Shown here: positions 18,379-28,569 of the stretch, piece by piece | Numbering within the stretch: the stretch's first letter is position 1 | Layout of the letters: each line of letters opens with the position of its first letter | Source of the DNA: Aureispira sp. CCB-E | GTDB taxonomy: Bacteria > Bacteroidota > Bacteroidia > Chitinophagales > Saprospiraceae | DNA length: 64,000 bases | Reading direction: 5' to 3' | NCBI RefSeq assembly: GCF_031326345.1 | Contig: NZ_CP133671.1 | Span: forward strand, 2,852,001 to 2,916,000 | The notes under the pieces: generated by a model | The model's input: the letters and a program-made list of their open reading frames with translations, nothing else | What the model was told of the DNA's origin: nothing | The model's database searches: none | Translations under genes and position numbers: made by a program

Positions 18379-19065
18379 ATGATGACACCAAAATATTTCC
18401 TTGCACTAGTTCTTAGTTTTTTTGCCTTGACGACAATGGCGCAAGAAGAATCTGATATTGTTGAAGTATATGGTCTGATTGTGACCAAAGGGCAAGCTGC
18501 TCAATATGCTTATGTTCCTTTTGTAACAGTAGCGGTAAAAGGGACAACACGAGGAACATATGCCAATTACGAAGGAATGTACTCTATTGTTGTTAAGAAA
18601 GGGCAAACATTATCTTTCTCAGCAGTAGGTTTTGAGGCTAGAGATATTGTTATTCCTGAAGATATCAACGGTATGTATCATAGTTTGACGGTAGAATTAG
18701 AACCAGCAGAGATAAATATGGAAGAAGTTACCGTTTTTCCTTGGCCAGATCGCAACAATTTGGCAGCAGAGTTTTTGGCAATGCAACCCAACCGTGCAGG
18801 TCAATTAGAAGCTATCGCTAAGGATAATCTAGATAAACAACAACTATTAGCAGTCGCTAATGCAACAGATGCCGATGGTAGAGAAAGTTCTATTCGATAC
18901 TTGCGCCAACAATCAAGCGACTATTCTTATCAAGGTCAACAAGCGCCACAGTCTATTTTTGATCCAATTGCATGGGGGAAATTCTTTAACCAGTGGAAAA
19001 AGAAAAAACGAACGGCTAAGGAAGAACAAATGATTAAGATATTAGAGGGAGAGAACGGAAGATAA
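18379..19065 (+). CDS. Secreted protein with carboxypeptidase-like regulatory domain
   Basis: A 228-residue protein with a signal peptide (about 1-21, ending TMAQ). A CarboxypepD_reg-like beta-sandwich covers residues about 27-115 (VYGLIVTKGQ, PFVTVAVKGTTRGTYANYEG, YSIVVKKGQTLSFSAVGFE). The rest is hydrophilic and helical, with no catalytic signature. In Bacteroidota this domain usually starts TonB-dependent receptors or stands alone on envelope proteins of unknown role. The barrel is absent here. It shares a bidirectional terminator with mqnB. Confidence 0.85.
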   Translation: MMTPKYFLALVLSFFALTTMAQEESDIVEVYGLIVTKGQAAQYAYVPFVTVAVKGTTRGTYANYEGMYSIVVKKGQTLSFSAVGFEARDIVIPEDINGMYHSLTVELEPAEINMEEVTVFPWPDRNNLAAEFLAMQPNRAGQLEAIAKDNLDKQQLLAVANATDADGRESSIRYLRQQSSDYSYQGQQAPQSIFDPIAWGKFFNQWKKKKRTAKEEQMIKILEGENGR

Positions 19066-19098
19066 TAGAGTTTAGTTAGCATGTATTAACATTAACAG

Positions 19099-19136
19099 GA
19101 AAGTCATCGCTTTTATAAATCGGGCGATGACTTTTT
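19099..19136. terminator. Bidirectional terminator between convergent genes
   Basis: An 11-bp perfect stem aaagtcatcgc / gcgatgacttt with a 13-nt loop. T runs on both strands would serve the gene ending at 19065 and mqnB ending at 19142. Confidence 0.85.
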
Positions 19137-19141
19137 GCTTT

Positions 19142-19816
19142 TTACTCAGAAAATAAATCAATAATTTCTACGGCAACCTTATTCAAGTTGTCAATAGCCA
19201 AAGGAATGTTCCAATTATCTTTGTTGCGAGGCTCTACATAATTGGAAACACTACGAACTTGCAAACAATCAATTTGATGTTGTAGGCAAGCATAAAAGAT
19301 AGCAGCCCCTTCCATAGATTCTAAATCAGCGGTATATTTGCCTTGAATTTTTTTAATACTTTCTAAGGTACCGTGTACTTTGCTGACGGTTATGGCAGTA
19401 GCCTGCGGCAAAAACTTGTGTTCTGTGTTAGGGGCATATAGTTTTCCATTAATATAAGGCGGCTCATTCCAGTCCATCAATTGCATTTCGAATAAATCGG
19501 TAAAACTTCCATCGGCTTCTTCCACTCCCACATCGGCAAAACGATCGTTAACAATTTGAAATACTTCTCCAATCTTGAAGTTCTTATTAAAAGCACCAGC
19601 AATACCTAAATTTAGAACTAAATCAAAATTATGCTGTGCCAATACTGTGGCTAATGCAAAACTTGTGTGAATGGGACCAACTCCTGTCACTAAAATATGA
19701 ATGTCTATCTTTTGGGAAAAGAAGCGTCTGTTTTCTTTGTTTTTAAAATTACTTTTTAAGTAATCTAATAAAGGGATAATTTCAAATTCTGTAGCACTAG
19801 CGACCAATAATTTCAT
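19142..19816 (-). CDS. mqnB: Futalosine hydrolase
   Basis: A 224-residue nucleoside phosphorylase-fold hydrolase. It matches the MqnB subfamily rather than MTA/SAH nucleosidase by the C-terminal signature ESMEGAAIFYAC followed by VRSVSNYVEPRNKDNWNIPL, in which the asparagine-rich stretch is typical. The N-terminal part has the glycine-rich TGVGPIHTSFAL. It releases hypoxanthine from futalosine to give dehypoxanthine futalosine in the alternative menaquinone pathway. The other mqn genes are not in this window. Confidence 0.9.
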   Translation of the reverse strand: MKLLVASATEFEIIPLLDYLKSNFKNKENRRFFSQKIDIHILVTGVGPIHTSFALATVLAQHNFDLVLNLGIAGAFNKNFKIGEVFQIVNDRFADVGVEEADGSFTDLFEMQLMDWNEPPYINGKLYAPNTEHKFLPQATAITVSKVHGTLESIKKIQGKYTADLESMEGAAIFYACLQHQIDCLQVRSVSNYVEPRNKDNWNIPLAIDNLNKVAVEIIDLFSE

Positions 19817-20319
19817 TGTGTTGAATACATTATTTTGTGGTAAAATCGTATTTGTCTGATTATTAATAAAATGTACTTTTGTTGTCTAAAGCTTTAAATG
19901 GTTGATAAACAACGGCGAAGCATCCACAACTGAAGGGCATACCACCGCCAACTAAGCTTGCCGAGTAGTGCAAAGGAACTAGCTGTTGATGAGCAAGCCG
20001 AGCATAGCGAGCTCACGACCGAAGGGAGTAACAAAGTGAATGACTGCGAAGTATAATAATCAAGACGATTCCTTGAATGATAATTAGAATAAGTTTATGC
20101 AAAGCGACATAAAAGTACTATTTTTCCCAATAGTAGACCATTAAATTTTTGGTTTTTCTACGATAAGTTGCTTCAAGATTGTAATAGATAAGAGATCGTA
20201 CGAAAACGTAAAGGAATGATGCTTTAATCGAAGGCATTGGGTAACATGACAATAGCTGTATTGGATAGTTTTAGTAGCTACTATACAACGGCAGAAAAAT
20301 ATAGAATTAAATAAAACTT
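19817..20319. other. 503-bp intergenic region with a GC-richer patch
   Basis: No gene is visible. Bases about 19905-20060 are noticeably richer in G and C than the flanks. They contain words similar to the dispersed repeats elsewhere (for example gagcatagcgagctcacgac beside gagcgtagcgaac near 32.2 kb). This could be a degraded copy of that repeat. Confidence 0.5.
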
Positions 20320-21654
20320 ATGAACAACACACTTAAAAATTTAAGAGAAGCGGTTGCTTTATCTCCTGACAACGCTATTTTAAGAAAAATGCTAGCTAAA
20401 GAATTGATGAATCAAAGCTATTGGTCAGAAGCAGAAATGGAGTTAAAAGTCGTTTTGCGCTTAACGGGAGAAGACCAAGAAGCAAAACTTTGGTTGGCTC
20501 AAACCTATTGGGCATTAGATAAAAAGTCAGTTGCGGCAGTTATTGCAGAGGAATTAGAAGAACAAGGTTGCGACACACCTGCATTTACCTTTTTATTGGC
20601 ACAACTAGCTTTGGAAAATAAGGACTTACCCAAAGCAAAGGCGTACTATGAAAAAGCCATTGATGCTAATTTAGCACTAAAAGATACAGGCTTTGAAGCA
20701 CAACTTAAAAATACTATTTTGGATAGTGGCATGGCGATGGGAAACACAACGGAATCTTCTGAAGAGGATGCACCTTTTTTTGCCGATATAGAAAAACCTG
20801 CTATTTCTTTTGAGCAGGTGGGTGGATTAGAGTCTATTAAGAAAGAGATTGCTTTAAAAATTATCCATCCTTTAAAAAATCCTCAAATATATGAGGCTTA
20901 TGGTAAAAAAATAGGAGGAGGCGTTTTGTTGTATGGGCCTCCAGGATGTGGAAAGACATTATTGGCAAGGGCGACGGCTGGTGAAATAAATGCTTCTTTT
21001 ATCAATGTTGGGATTAGTGATATTTTGGATATGTGGGTAGGAAGCAGCGAGCGCAATTTGCATGAAATTTTTCAAAAAGCTAGAGCTAGCAAGCCTTGTG
21101 TCTTATTTTTTGATGAGGTAGATGCCTTGGGAGCGAGTCGTTCTAACATGCAAAATTCTTCTAGCCGTTTTATTGTCAATCAATTTCTGGATGAATTGGA
21201 CGGGATTCGTTATTCCAACGATGGTTTATTAATTCTAGCAGCTACAAATAGCCCTTGGTATTTAGATGCTGCTTTTCGTCGCCCAGGACGTTTTGATCGA
21301 ATCATTTTTGTGCAACCACCTGATGCACCTGCACGAGAAGCCATCCTAAACTTGTATTTGGAGCAAATCCCTAAGGAGGCAGGAATTAATATCTCTAAAT
21401 TGGTTAAGCAAACTAAGGATTACTCTGGAGCAGACCTAAAAGCTATTATTGATATTGCTGTAGAAAGTAAATTGGAAGAGTCTCTAATGCAAAATAAAGT
21501 TGTTCCCATTACCCAAAAAGACTTGCTAAACGCGATTAAACGCCATCAACCTTCTACCAAAGATTGGTTGGCTACTGCTAAAAATCACGTCTTATATGCC
21601 AATCAGAGTGGTCTATATGATGATGTTATGAAATATCTTAACCTGAAAAAATAA
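20320..21654 (+). CDS. TPR-containing AAA+ ATPase (CDC48/FtsH-like core)
   Basis: A 444-residue protein. Tetratricopeptide-like helices fill residues about 1-130, followed by an acidic linker. One AAA+ module starts near 165 (FEQVGGLESIKKEI) with Walker A GPPGCGKT (206-213), Walker B VLFFDEVDALG (DEVD 265-268), and an arginine finger and sensor region AFRRPGRFDRIIF. There is no membrane anchor and no protease domain. It is likely a cytosolic unfoldase or assembly ATPase whose TPR part chooses partners. The next gene, also TPR-rich, starts one base after the stop, so they probably act together. Confidence 0.9.
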   Translation: MNNTLKNLREAVALSPDNAILRKMLAKELMNQSYWSEAEMELKVVLRLTGEDQEAKLWLAQTYWALDKKSVAAVIAEELEEQGCDTPAFTFLLAQLALENKDLPKAKAYYEKAIDANLALKDTGFEAQLKNTILDSGMAMGNTTESSEEDAPFFADIEKPAISFEQVGGLESIKKEIALKIIHPLKNPQIYEAYGKKIGGGVLLYGPPGCGKTLLARATAGEINASFINVGISDILDMWVGSSERNLHEIFQKARASKPCVLFFDEVDALGASRSNMQNSSSRFIVNQFLDELDGIRYSNDGLLILAATNSPWYLDAAFRRPGRFDRIIFVQPPDAPAREAILNLYLEQIPKEAGINISKLVKQTKDYSGADLKAIIDIAVESKLEESLMQNKVVPITQKDLLNAIKRHQPSTKDWLATAKNHVLYANQSGLYDDVMKYLNLKK

Positions 21655-21655
21655 A

Positions 21656-22909
21656 ATGATTGATCAAGAACAATTTTTAAACCGTGCTCAATCTTTGATA
21701 GATGTCCATCGTTATGAAATGGCTTTGCAAGAGCTGCAAAAAGCGATGGAAATAAATCCCGATAATGGGCATGCTTGGTTGCTAATGCTCATTTGTTATA
21801 CCAAGATGGGAAAAACTGACAAAGCGATTGATATTGCACGTCAATTGTTAAGTACGTATCCCGAAGAACCATTGATTTATTTTCTTTTGGCATTGAACCT
21901 AACGGATGAAGAGGCATTGGTAGAAGCAGAAGAAATTGCCTTGGCAGGACTAAACATAGCGCCTACCTATGTTAATTTACTAGGGTTGTTAGGGCGTATT
22001 CATCTAATACGAAAAGATTGGGAAGCAGCTCTTAGATATGCCGATGAAGGCTTGGCAATTGATCCGAGTGAAGTCGATTGTTTGAATATTCGGGTAAAAG
22101 CTCTTACACAGTTGGGTCGAAAGGAGGAGTTGAAGGCTTCTATGGAAGATACCTTATCGGCAGAGCCGAATAATCCTTATACGCATAATAATATCGGTTG
22201 GTCAAAACTTCAAGCAGGGGATCACGAAGGAGCAAAAGAGCATTTTGCACAAGCATTACGCATTAATCCTAATTTAGATGATGCTAGAATAGGTTTGTTG
22301 GAGGCTTTGAAAGCGAAAAATTTTATGTATCGAATTTTCTTGAGTTGGATGTTCTGGATGGCAAACAAGACGGAAGGTTCTCAATGGTTCATAATCATTG
22401 GCTTGTATTTTGGCGCACGTTATTTAAGGCAAATATCGGCGCATTATCCCTTTTTGATTCCTGTGGTTGTTTTATTGGCAATCGCTTTCTATATGACATG
22501 GGTGATGAATCCTTTATTCAATTTATTTATCAAATTAGATAAAACGGCTCGGTATGCATTAACCCCTGAAGAATCTAGTGGGGCAAATGTTGTTGGTATT
22601 GGTGTTGCTGTAGGGCTAACTGCTATTGCTACTTATGCGCTCACAGGTTGGGATGAGGCTTCTTTGATTGCTATTTTTGCTTTGTCAATTGTTATACCGA
22701 GTTATATGTATTTTGACTTTAAGGGCACAACGTATGAAATGCATGCGAAAGTCTCTGCCATTGCCTTTTGGGGGATTGGCTCATTAGCATTGCTTGGTGT
22801 GCTGTTAGGAATGTCTGGTGCCAATAGTTTATGGACGATCTATTTTCTAGGTTTCTTTGGCTATCAATTTGCTGCTAATTACTGGAATATGAATAATTCA
22901 AATCGGTAA
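21656..22909 (+). CDS. TPR protein with C-terminal membrane domain
   Basis: A 417-residue protein. Residues 1-220 are five to six TPR repeats (for example YEMALQELQKAMEINPDNGHAW and HEGAKEHFAQALRINPN motifs). Residues about 240-415 hold roughly six hydrophobic helices. It starts one base after the AAA+ gene, which implies coupling. The layout suggests a membrane platform that recruits the AAA+ partner through its cytosolic repeats, which is inference. I do not recognise the membrane domain. Confidence 0.78.
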   Translation: MIDQEQFLNRAQSLIDVHRYEMALQELQKAMEINPDNGHAWLLMLICYTKMGKTDKAIDIARQLLSTYPEEPLIYFLLALNLTDEEALVEAEEIALAGLNIAPTYVNLLGLLGRIHLIRKDWEAALRYADEGLAIDPSEVDCLNIRVKALTQLGRKEELKASMEDTLSAEPNNPYTHNNIGWSKLQAGDHEGAKEHFAQALRINPNLDDARIGLLEALKAKNFMYRIFLSWMFWMANKTEGSQWFIIIGLYFGARYLRQISAHYPFLIPVVVLLAIAFYMTWVMNPLFNLFIKLDKTARYALTPEESSGANVVGIGVAVGLTAIATYALTGWDEASLIAIFALSIVIPSYMYFDFKGTTYEMHAKVSAIAFWGIGSLALLGVLLGMSGANSLWTIYFLGFFGYQFAANYWNMNNSNR

Positions 22910-22910
22910 T

Positions 22911-23024
22911 ATGATTAAAGCAGCGATAGGTCTTAATGTCTTCTTGTCTATATTGCTTTTTTCGATTTATGTTTACTTTGTCATGCCCTTGGTTTTGGGG
23001 ATTGATTTGTACGGAACTTTGTAG
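22911..23024 (+). CDS. Small single-pass membrane protein (37 residues)
   Basis: An ATG directly after the preceding stop (1 bp gap) opens a 37-codon frame. The product has a short basic start (MIKAAIGLN), one hydrophobic helix of about 24 residues and the ending LGIDLYGTL. The position at the end of an AAA+/TPR operon and the clean membrane helix support a real gene. The short length alone is not decisive. Confidence 0.55.
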   Translation: MIKAAIGLNVFLSILLFSIYVYFVMPLVLGIDLYGTL

Positions 23025-23041
23025 TATTTTTTTTAAAATCC

Positions 23042-23073
23042 TTGTTATTACTCCACTTATTTTACTACATTTG
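23042..23073 (+). promoter_or_regulatory. Bacteroidota-type promoter for ndk
   Basis: A TTG at 23042-23044 is separated by 21 bp from TACATTTG (23066-23073), an exact match to the TAnnTTTG element used by Bacteroidota primary sigma factors. Start of transcription would be near 23080, about 54 bases before ndk. Confidence 0.6.
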
Positions 23074-23133
23074 CGGCAAGCTTAATAAGCAAACAAAAAT
23101 AAAATTTATAAACTAACAAATAAACGTAGGAAA

Positions 23134-23553
23134 ATGGTTACTAATAGAACGCTAACAATGATTAAACCTGATGCTGTAAAAGCAGGACACATTGGTGGAA
23201 TTTTGAACCAAATTAATGAAGCTGGTTTTAGAATCGTTGCAATGAAAATGACTCAGTTGACTAAAGCTGGTGCAGAAGCATTTTATGCCGTACATAAGGA
23301 AAGACCTTTCTTTGGTGAGTTGGTAGAATTCATGACTTCTGGTCCTATCGTAGCAGCTATTTTAGAAAAAGATAATGCTGTTGAGGATTTCCGTACGTTG
23401 ATTGGTGCTACTAATCCTGCTGAAGCTGCTGAAGGAACTATCCGTGCAAAATATGCTAAGAGCATTGGTGAGAATGCGGTACACGGTTCTGATTCTGATG
23501 AGAATGCTGAAATCGAAGGTAACTTCCACTTTGGTGGTGTTGAGCAATTCTAA
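23134..23553 (+). CDS. ndk: Nucleoside diphosphate kinase
   Basis: A 139-residue enzyme that moves the gamma phosphate of ATP to other nucleoside diphosphates. The phosphorylated histidine is H117 in NAVHGSDS, and the N-terminal [10 protein letters not shown] signature is intact. Length and motifs are standard. It has its own promoter and terminator, so it is a single-gene unit in the cytoplasm. Confidence 0.98.
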   Translation: MVTNRTLTMIKPDAVKAGHIGGILNQINEAGFRIVAMKMTQLTKAGAEAFYAVHKERPFFGELVEFMTSGPIVAAILEKDNAVEDFRTLIGATNPAEAAEGTIRAKYAKSIGENAVHGSDSDENAEIEGNFHFGGVEQF

Positions 23554-23592
23554 ATAGAAGCTCGCTAAGAGTTACACATATATTTTTATGAG

Positions 23593-23628
23593 AGGTGGTC
23601 TTGATTTTTTCAAGACCACCTTTTTTTG
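23593..23628 (+). terminator. Rho-independent terminator of ndk
   Basis: An 11-bp perfect stem aggtggtcttg / caagaccacct, a 7-nt T-rich loop and a run of seven Ts. Confidence 0.9.
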
Positions 23629-23761
23629 TACCAAAGCAAAAAATCTACGAAGTATTAATTTACAATATGCGTATATATTTTATCTTTAGTATCGATCAAG
23701 TTATCCCCTTGCCTTGTTTGTATTTTCTAATGTGCGATAATTGCTAATAAATGTAAAATAT

Positions 23762-26700
23762 ATGAAATACGACTACTATTGTTATGTATTGGTTATAGGA
23801 AGCCTATTTTTTACTGCTTGTAATCAAGAACAACCTGATATTGATGCGTTATTAAAAGAAAAGAAAGAAACAGCAGCAACACCCATAGAGTACCTTTTTG
23901 AAGAATTGCCAGCTGCTCAAACAGGGATTGATTTTCAGAATACCATTACACAAACTGCTACCATTAATATTTTATCTTGGGAATATCTATTCAATGGAGG
24001 TGGCGTAGCTGTGGGCGATCTAAACAATGATGGGTTGCCCGATTTAGTATTGACAGGAAATCAAGTAGATAATAGAATTTACCTTAACAAAGGAGGTTTG
24101 AAATTTGAAGATGTTACATCAAAAGCAGAGATCAATGTACAGGATAAACAAGGCAAACCGTCTTGGTATACGGGAGTAACTTTGGCAGATGTCAACAATG
24201 ATGGTTGGTTGGATATTTATATTTGTCGGTCAGGGATGAAAGATTATTATGCCAAACCCGAAAACTTGCTTTTTATTAATCAAGGAGATTTGACTTTTTC
24301 AGAAGAAGGGCAAAAATATGGGGTTAACGATGCTGCTTATTCAACAGGAGCTACTTTTTTTGATTATGACAAAGATGGAGATTTAGATTTGTATGTCAAC
24401 AATCATTTTGCAGATTTTAATCGAACGACTACTGTGGACAAAGTCCGTAAGAAAATAGAAGAAAATCCCGCCTTATTGGAAGAAAATTCATCGCATTTGT
24501 ATAAAAATGAAAATGGGACGTATCGAGATGTAACGGCTGAATTGGGGATGCTGAAATATGACTATGGTCTAGGAGTTGTAGCGGCAGATGTTAATAATGA
24601 TGGTTGGACAGATTTGTATGTTTCTAACGATTATACACAACCTAATGTCCTGTGGATTAATAATCAAGACGGAACATTTACGGATAAAATTAAGGAACAA
24701 ATGGGACACGTAGCCTATTTTTCAATGGGCTGTGATATTAATGATTTTAACAATGATGGTTTGCCTGATATTGTGGCGGTTGATATGGCAGCCAAGGATC
24801 ATGTAATGGCAAAAACTTCAATGGCTTCGATGCAACCTGCTTCGTTTAGAAAGCTGACAGAGTTATATGGTTATGTACCACAATATATGTACAACGAATT
24901 GCAATTGAATAATGGCAATGGGCAATTTTCGGAGATTGCCAATATGGCGGGAACCGCAAAAACAGAATGGAGCTGGGCACCTTTGTTTGCAGATTTTGAC
25001 AATGATGGTCTAAAGGATCTCATCATTACCAATGGTTATAAACAAAATGCCTTGGACAATGATTTTAGAATGAAGTTAAGGAATCGAAAAATAGAGTTAA
25101 GAGGGCAGCCTATTCCTGAGGCAGAACGTATGAAATGGATTCAACAAATTCCAACATACAAAGCCAAAAATCATTACCTCAGAAATACTGGGGCACTTCA
25201 ATTTGAGGACATGCGAAATACTTGGATTCAGTCTACGGCTAATTTATCGAATGGAACAGCTTATGCAGATTTGGACCAAGATGGTGACTTAGACTTGGTG
25301 ACCAACAACATAGATGCACCTGCTTCTATCATCGAAAACAAAACAAAAAATAATGCTTATCTGCAAGTCGTTCTCAAAAGCAAGGAAAACAACTTTGCTG
25401 CTTTGCTAAATGCTAAAGTAATTGGCTTTAAAGGCGAAGAAGTGTTTTATCAAGAGTTGACCTTAACAAGAGGTTTTCAGTCTTCTGTAGAGCCTTTGTT
25501 GCATTTTGGATTGGGAACTGTTCAAACACTAGATCGACTGGTGGTTCAATGGCAAAATGGCAAACAGCAAACACTGAAGGCAGTTGCTGCCAATCAACGT
25601 TTGGAGGTGTATTGGGAAGATGCAACGGAGTCTGTTATGCCATTAATTAAAACAGAAGAATTAACCAACCAAGCCAAGCAATTGGGAATTAATTTTACCT
25701 ATAAAAAAAGTAGATTTAATGACTTTGAGAAAGAAATTTTACTCCCTCACAAAATGTCTACCTTAGGAGGTGCTATTGCGGTTGGTGATGTTACAGGTGA
25801 TGGCTTGGCAGATGTTTATATTGGTGGCAATCAAAATCAAGCAGGTCAATTGTTTGTTCAAAAAACTAATGCCACGTTTACTCCCAAAAGCATAAAGGCT
25901 TTCAACCAAGATAAATCCTTTGAAGATTTGGGCGCATTGTTTTTTGATGCTGACGGCGATAAGGATTTGGATTTGTATGTTGCTAGTGGTGGTGGTGGTG
26001 AAATTGCAGATCAACCAATGTTGTTACAAGATCGTTTGTATTTGAATGAGAATGGAAATTTTGTGCGTCAAAATAATTTTCCAGCGATTGAGTCTAGTAC
26101 CCAAGCGATTGAAGCATTTGATTACGATCAAGATGGAGATTTGGATTTGTTTGTAGGAGGTCGGAATGAACCAGGTCGTTATCCCAAAGCACCTAAGTCT
26201 TACTTTTTAGTGAATGATGGAAAGGGAAATTTTGAAGATCAAATTGGTTCTATTGCAAATGCTCTAGAGTATGTTGGTTTGGTAACAGATGTATTAAGTA
26301 TTGATTTTAATGAAGATGGTGCCTTGGATTTGGTGGTTTGTGGAGAGTGGTTTTCTGTTTCCTTTTATGAGCAAGTCAATGGTCGATTTCAGAATGTAAC
26401 GGCAAAAATAGCAGACCCTCTGAAAATGGGATGGTGGCAATCTCTAATGGCTTATGATTATGACCAAGATGGAGATTTAGATATTGTTGCAGGCAATTTA
26501 GGAACGAATAATAAATTTCATCCATCCACCCATCAGCCCATGAAAGTATATTTTAGAGATTTTGATCGAAATGGGACAGAGGATATTTATTTAAGTCTTA
26601 ATAAAGAAGGCAAGGAACTTCCTGTTCGAGGAAGAGAATGTAGTTCGCAACAAATGCCTTTTATTGCTAAGAAATACCCTACTTATGGGCAGTTTGCACA

Positions 26701-27133
26701 GGCAGAGGTGGGAGATATTTTAGGCGTAACGAACATTGATAGTTCTTTGGTGTACGAAGCTAGGACGTTTGAGCATACTATTTTTATTAATGAGCAGCAA
26801 CAATTTAAGAAAACCATACATTTGCCTGCTGCTGCTCAAGTTTCTTTGTTGAGGAGTATGGTGTTGTGGGATTGGGATAAAGATGGTCAGAGTGACTTGT
26901 TAGGGGTTGGAAATTGGAAAGATACAGAAGTGGAAACGGTTGCTTACGATGCTGGTATTGGAACGGTTTTGTTGGCAAAAAATAAGGCTTTGTATCCTTT
27001 ACCTGCCAAGGAATCTGGGTGGCGAGTCAAAGGAGAGGCAAGAGCTATTGAATTGCTTCCTTTAGCAAATGGAAAAACAGCGGCTTTAATTAGTAAGTAT
27101 GGAGAAGGAGTAGAAGCTTATATATTACCATAA
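23762..27133 (+). CDS. Large FG-GAP/VCBS-repeat lipoprotein with ASPIC/UnbV domain
   Basis: A 1123-residue protein. I chose ATG 23762, which gives a lipoprotein signal (FFTACNQ, cysteine near 19); the in-frame TTG at 23741 adds seven residues before it. Many calcium-binding FG-GAP-type repeats with DxDxDGxxD cores are present (for example [37 protein letters not shown]), forming two beta-propeller regions. Between them, near residues 535-625, sits an ASPIC/UnbV-like segment ([21 protein letters not shown]). Such CRTAC1-like lipoproteins are common in Bacteroidota and often lie beside RagB/SusD systems, though none is seen here. Likely outer-membrane, adhesive or polymer-binding. Confidence 0.88.
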   Translation: MKYDYYCYVLVIGSLFFTACNQEQPDIDALLKEKKETAATPIEYLFEELPAAQTGIDFQNTITQTATINILSWEYLFNGGGVAVGDLNNDGLPDLVLTGNQVDNRIYLNKGGLKFEDVTSKAEINVQDKQGKPSWYTGVTLADVNNDGWLDIYICRSGMKDYYAKPENLLFINQGDLTFSEEGQKYGVNDAAYSTGATFFDYDKDGDLDLYVNNHFADFNRTTTVDKVRKKIEENPALLEENSSHLYKNENGTYRDVTAELGMLKYDYGLGVVAADVNNDGWTDLYVSNDYTQPNVLWINNQDGTFTDKIKEQMGHVAYFSMGCDINDFNNDGLPDIVAVDMAAKDHVMAKTSMASMQPASFRKLTELYGYVPQYMYNELQLNNGNGQFSEIANMAGTAKTEWSWAPLFADFDNDGLKDLIITNGYKQNALDNDFRMKLRNRKIELRGQPIPEAERMKWIQQIPTYKAKNHYLRNTGALQFEDMRNTWIQSTANLSNGTAYADLDQDGDLDLVTNNIDAPASIIENKTKNNAYLQVVLKSKENNFAALLNAKVIGFKGEEVFYQELTLTRGFQSSVEPLLHFGLGTVQTLDRLVVQWQNGKQQTLKAVAANQRLEVYWEDATESVMPLIKTEELTNQAKQLGINFTYKKSRFNDFEKEILLPHKMSTLGGAIAVGDVTGDGLADVYIGGNQNQAGQLFVQKTNATFTPKSIKAFNQDKSFEDLGALFFDADGDKDLDLYVASGGGGEIADQPMLLQDRLYLNENGNFVRQNNFPAIESSTQAIEAFDYDQDGDLDLFVGGRNEPGRYPKAPKSYFLVNDGKGNFEDQIGSIANALEYVGLVTDVLSIDFNEDGALDLVVCGEWFSVSFYEQVNGRFQNVTAKIADPLKMGWWQSLMAYDYDQDGDLDIVAGNLGTNNKFHPSTHQPMKVYFRDFDRNGTEDIYLSLNKEGKELPVRGRECSSQQMPFIAKKYPTYGQFAQAEVGDILGVTNIDSSLVYEARTFEHTIFINEQQQFKKTIHLPAAAQVSLLRSMVLWDWDKDGQSDLLGVGNWKDTEVETVAYDAGIGTVLLAKNKALYPLPAKESGWRVKGEARAIELLPLANGKTAALISKYGEGVEAYILP

Positions 27134-27144
27134 ATAAAAAAATT

Positions 27145-28080
27145 ATGAGTGATTTAATTAGAAAAAGAACCTCGTCATTTAAAAATCCTGAAGAGGGAAA
27201 AGAGAGAATAGAAGGTTGGGTGGCGAAAATGGAAGCATCGAATGGTCGTCCTTATGCTAAAATTTCTGTAGAAACAGAATTAGGGCAAACGCAGGTTTAT
27301 GGTCTTAATTTGGATGAGAATTATACAGAAAGTATCGTGATTTTTCCTGGATTTAGAACCAGTGCGCTCTTTTGGGACTTTGACAATGGTTTAGACTTAT
27401 TAAAACGTGAAGCTTTAAAAATTTATCTGATAGAAACCAACGGGCAACCTAATCTGAGTGCTGGACATACACCAGATATTAAAGGAAATGGCTATGGAAT
27501 TTGGGCAAATAAAGTACTAGAACAACTTGGTATAGAGCGCACCTATATTGCTGGAGCTTCGTTTGGAGGTTTGGTATGTATGAAATTGGCGATAACCAAT
27601 CCTGAGAAGATAAAGGCAGCTTTTTTATTAAATGCGGGCTGTTTTAGAATGATATCGTTAGGTTTTAAAAATCTATATTATAACTTGCTACCAATTTTGT
27701 TTCCTAGCAAAAAAAATATGGACCTATTTTTTGAGCAAATTGTTTTTTGCGGTGACCATCATTGTTTGTCTTCAAACTCGAAAGATTTAATTATGGATTA
27801 TATGCATTATGTGATTCAATTTTATCAAGATAAAACCCAAAAACCATATCCAATGGGAGCAGAGTTGCGGATTGTTGATACGCCTGTGCATCTTTTGTTT
27901 GGTGCCAATGACTATCTATTGCCTTATGAAAAATCGATGGCAAATGCTCAACGTTATCTGAAAAATATTCAGTCTATTAAGGTGTTTCCCAATGTAGGGC
28001 ATGGCATTGAGACGTATCAACCAGCAATAGAGTATATAAAATTGCAGATTAATAAATCAACAATGCAGCCACTTAGCTAA
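27145..28080 (+). CDS. Alpha/beta hydrolase
   Basis: A 311-residue hydrolase-fold protein. The nucleophile is S139 in GASFGG, the acid is the aspartate in FGANDYLLP and the histidine is in NVGHGIET, so the full triad is present. The first 60 residues are an extra N-terminal segment with no signal peptide, so the enzyme is probably cytoplasmic. Substrate cannot be predicted. It follows the FG-GAP gene by 11 bp and precedes a small membrane protein by 12 bp, suggesting one transcript. Confidence 0.85.
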   Translation: MSDLIRKRTSSFKNPEEGKERIEGWVAKMEASNGRPYAKISVETELGQTQVYGLNLDENYTESIVIFPGFRTSALFWDFDNGLDLLKREALKIYLIETNGQPNLSAGHTPDIKGNGYGIWANKVLEQLGIERTYIAGASFGGLVCMKLAITNPEKIKAAFLLNAGCFRMISLGFKNLYYNLLPILFPSKKNMDLFFEQIVFCGDHHCLSSNSKDLIMDYMHYVIQFYQDKTQKPYPMGAELRIVDTPVHLLFGANDYLLPYEKSMANAQRYLKNIQSIKVFPNVGHGIETYQPAIEYIKLQINKSTMQPLS

Positions 28081-28092
28081 TGTTTATAAACC

Positions 28093-28536
28093 ATGGATAT
28101 ACTAGATGATTATAGAAGTTCTGAAAAAGAAAAACTCAAAGGTTTTGTACCTTATGTTAATTTAAGCAAGGATGAAATTGCAGATGTAATTGCTTTACTG
28201 GAAGAGGGAGGGGTGGAATTTAAACTTCAAAAAATAATGGGTTCTACCAACAATACCTTTATTGTACCATTAGCATCTACAGAATTAGACCGTACAAGCG
28301 CACTAATTTACATCAAAGAAGCGGACAAATTAACAGTGGATGTGATTTTAGATGCTTACTATATGGGAGCAGGTAAACGGCATTTGGATGCATCAGAAGC
28401 CAAAGCAAAAGAATCCCTTCAGTTGAATACAGAAAAAGAGAAACGTGGAAAATGGTTGTTCATCAATGCCGCTATTTTTTTTCTAATCATGTTGGTTTGG
28501 ATTTTATTCAAACTTTATGAAATGGGGGTATTCTAA
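28093..28536 (+). CDS. Small membrane protein of unknown function
   Basis: A 147-residue protein with a soluble N-terminal part (residues 1-115) and one membrane helix near the C-terminus (about 120-141). The soluble part has an alpha/beta pattern (FVPYVNLSKDEIADVIALLEEGGVEFKLQ) reminiscent of small signal-transducing DUF2007-like domains, but the match is weak. It is packed between a hydrolase gene and a DUF1415 gene, 33 bp before the latter. No function assigned. Confidence 0.65.
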   Translation: MDILDDYRSSEKEKLKGFVPYVNLSKDEIADVIALLEEGGVEFKLQKIMGSTNNTFIVPLASTELDRTSALIYIKEADKLTVDVILDAYYMGAGKRHLDASEAKAKESLQLNTEKEKRGKWLFINAAIFFLIMLVWILFKLYEMGVF

Positions 28537-28569
28537 AAAAAAGTATGTTTTTAAAGCAAATAGCATCAT

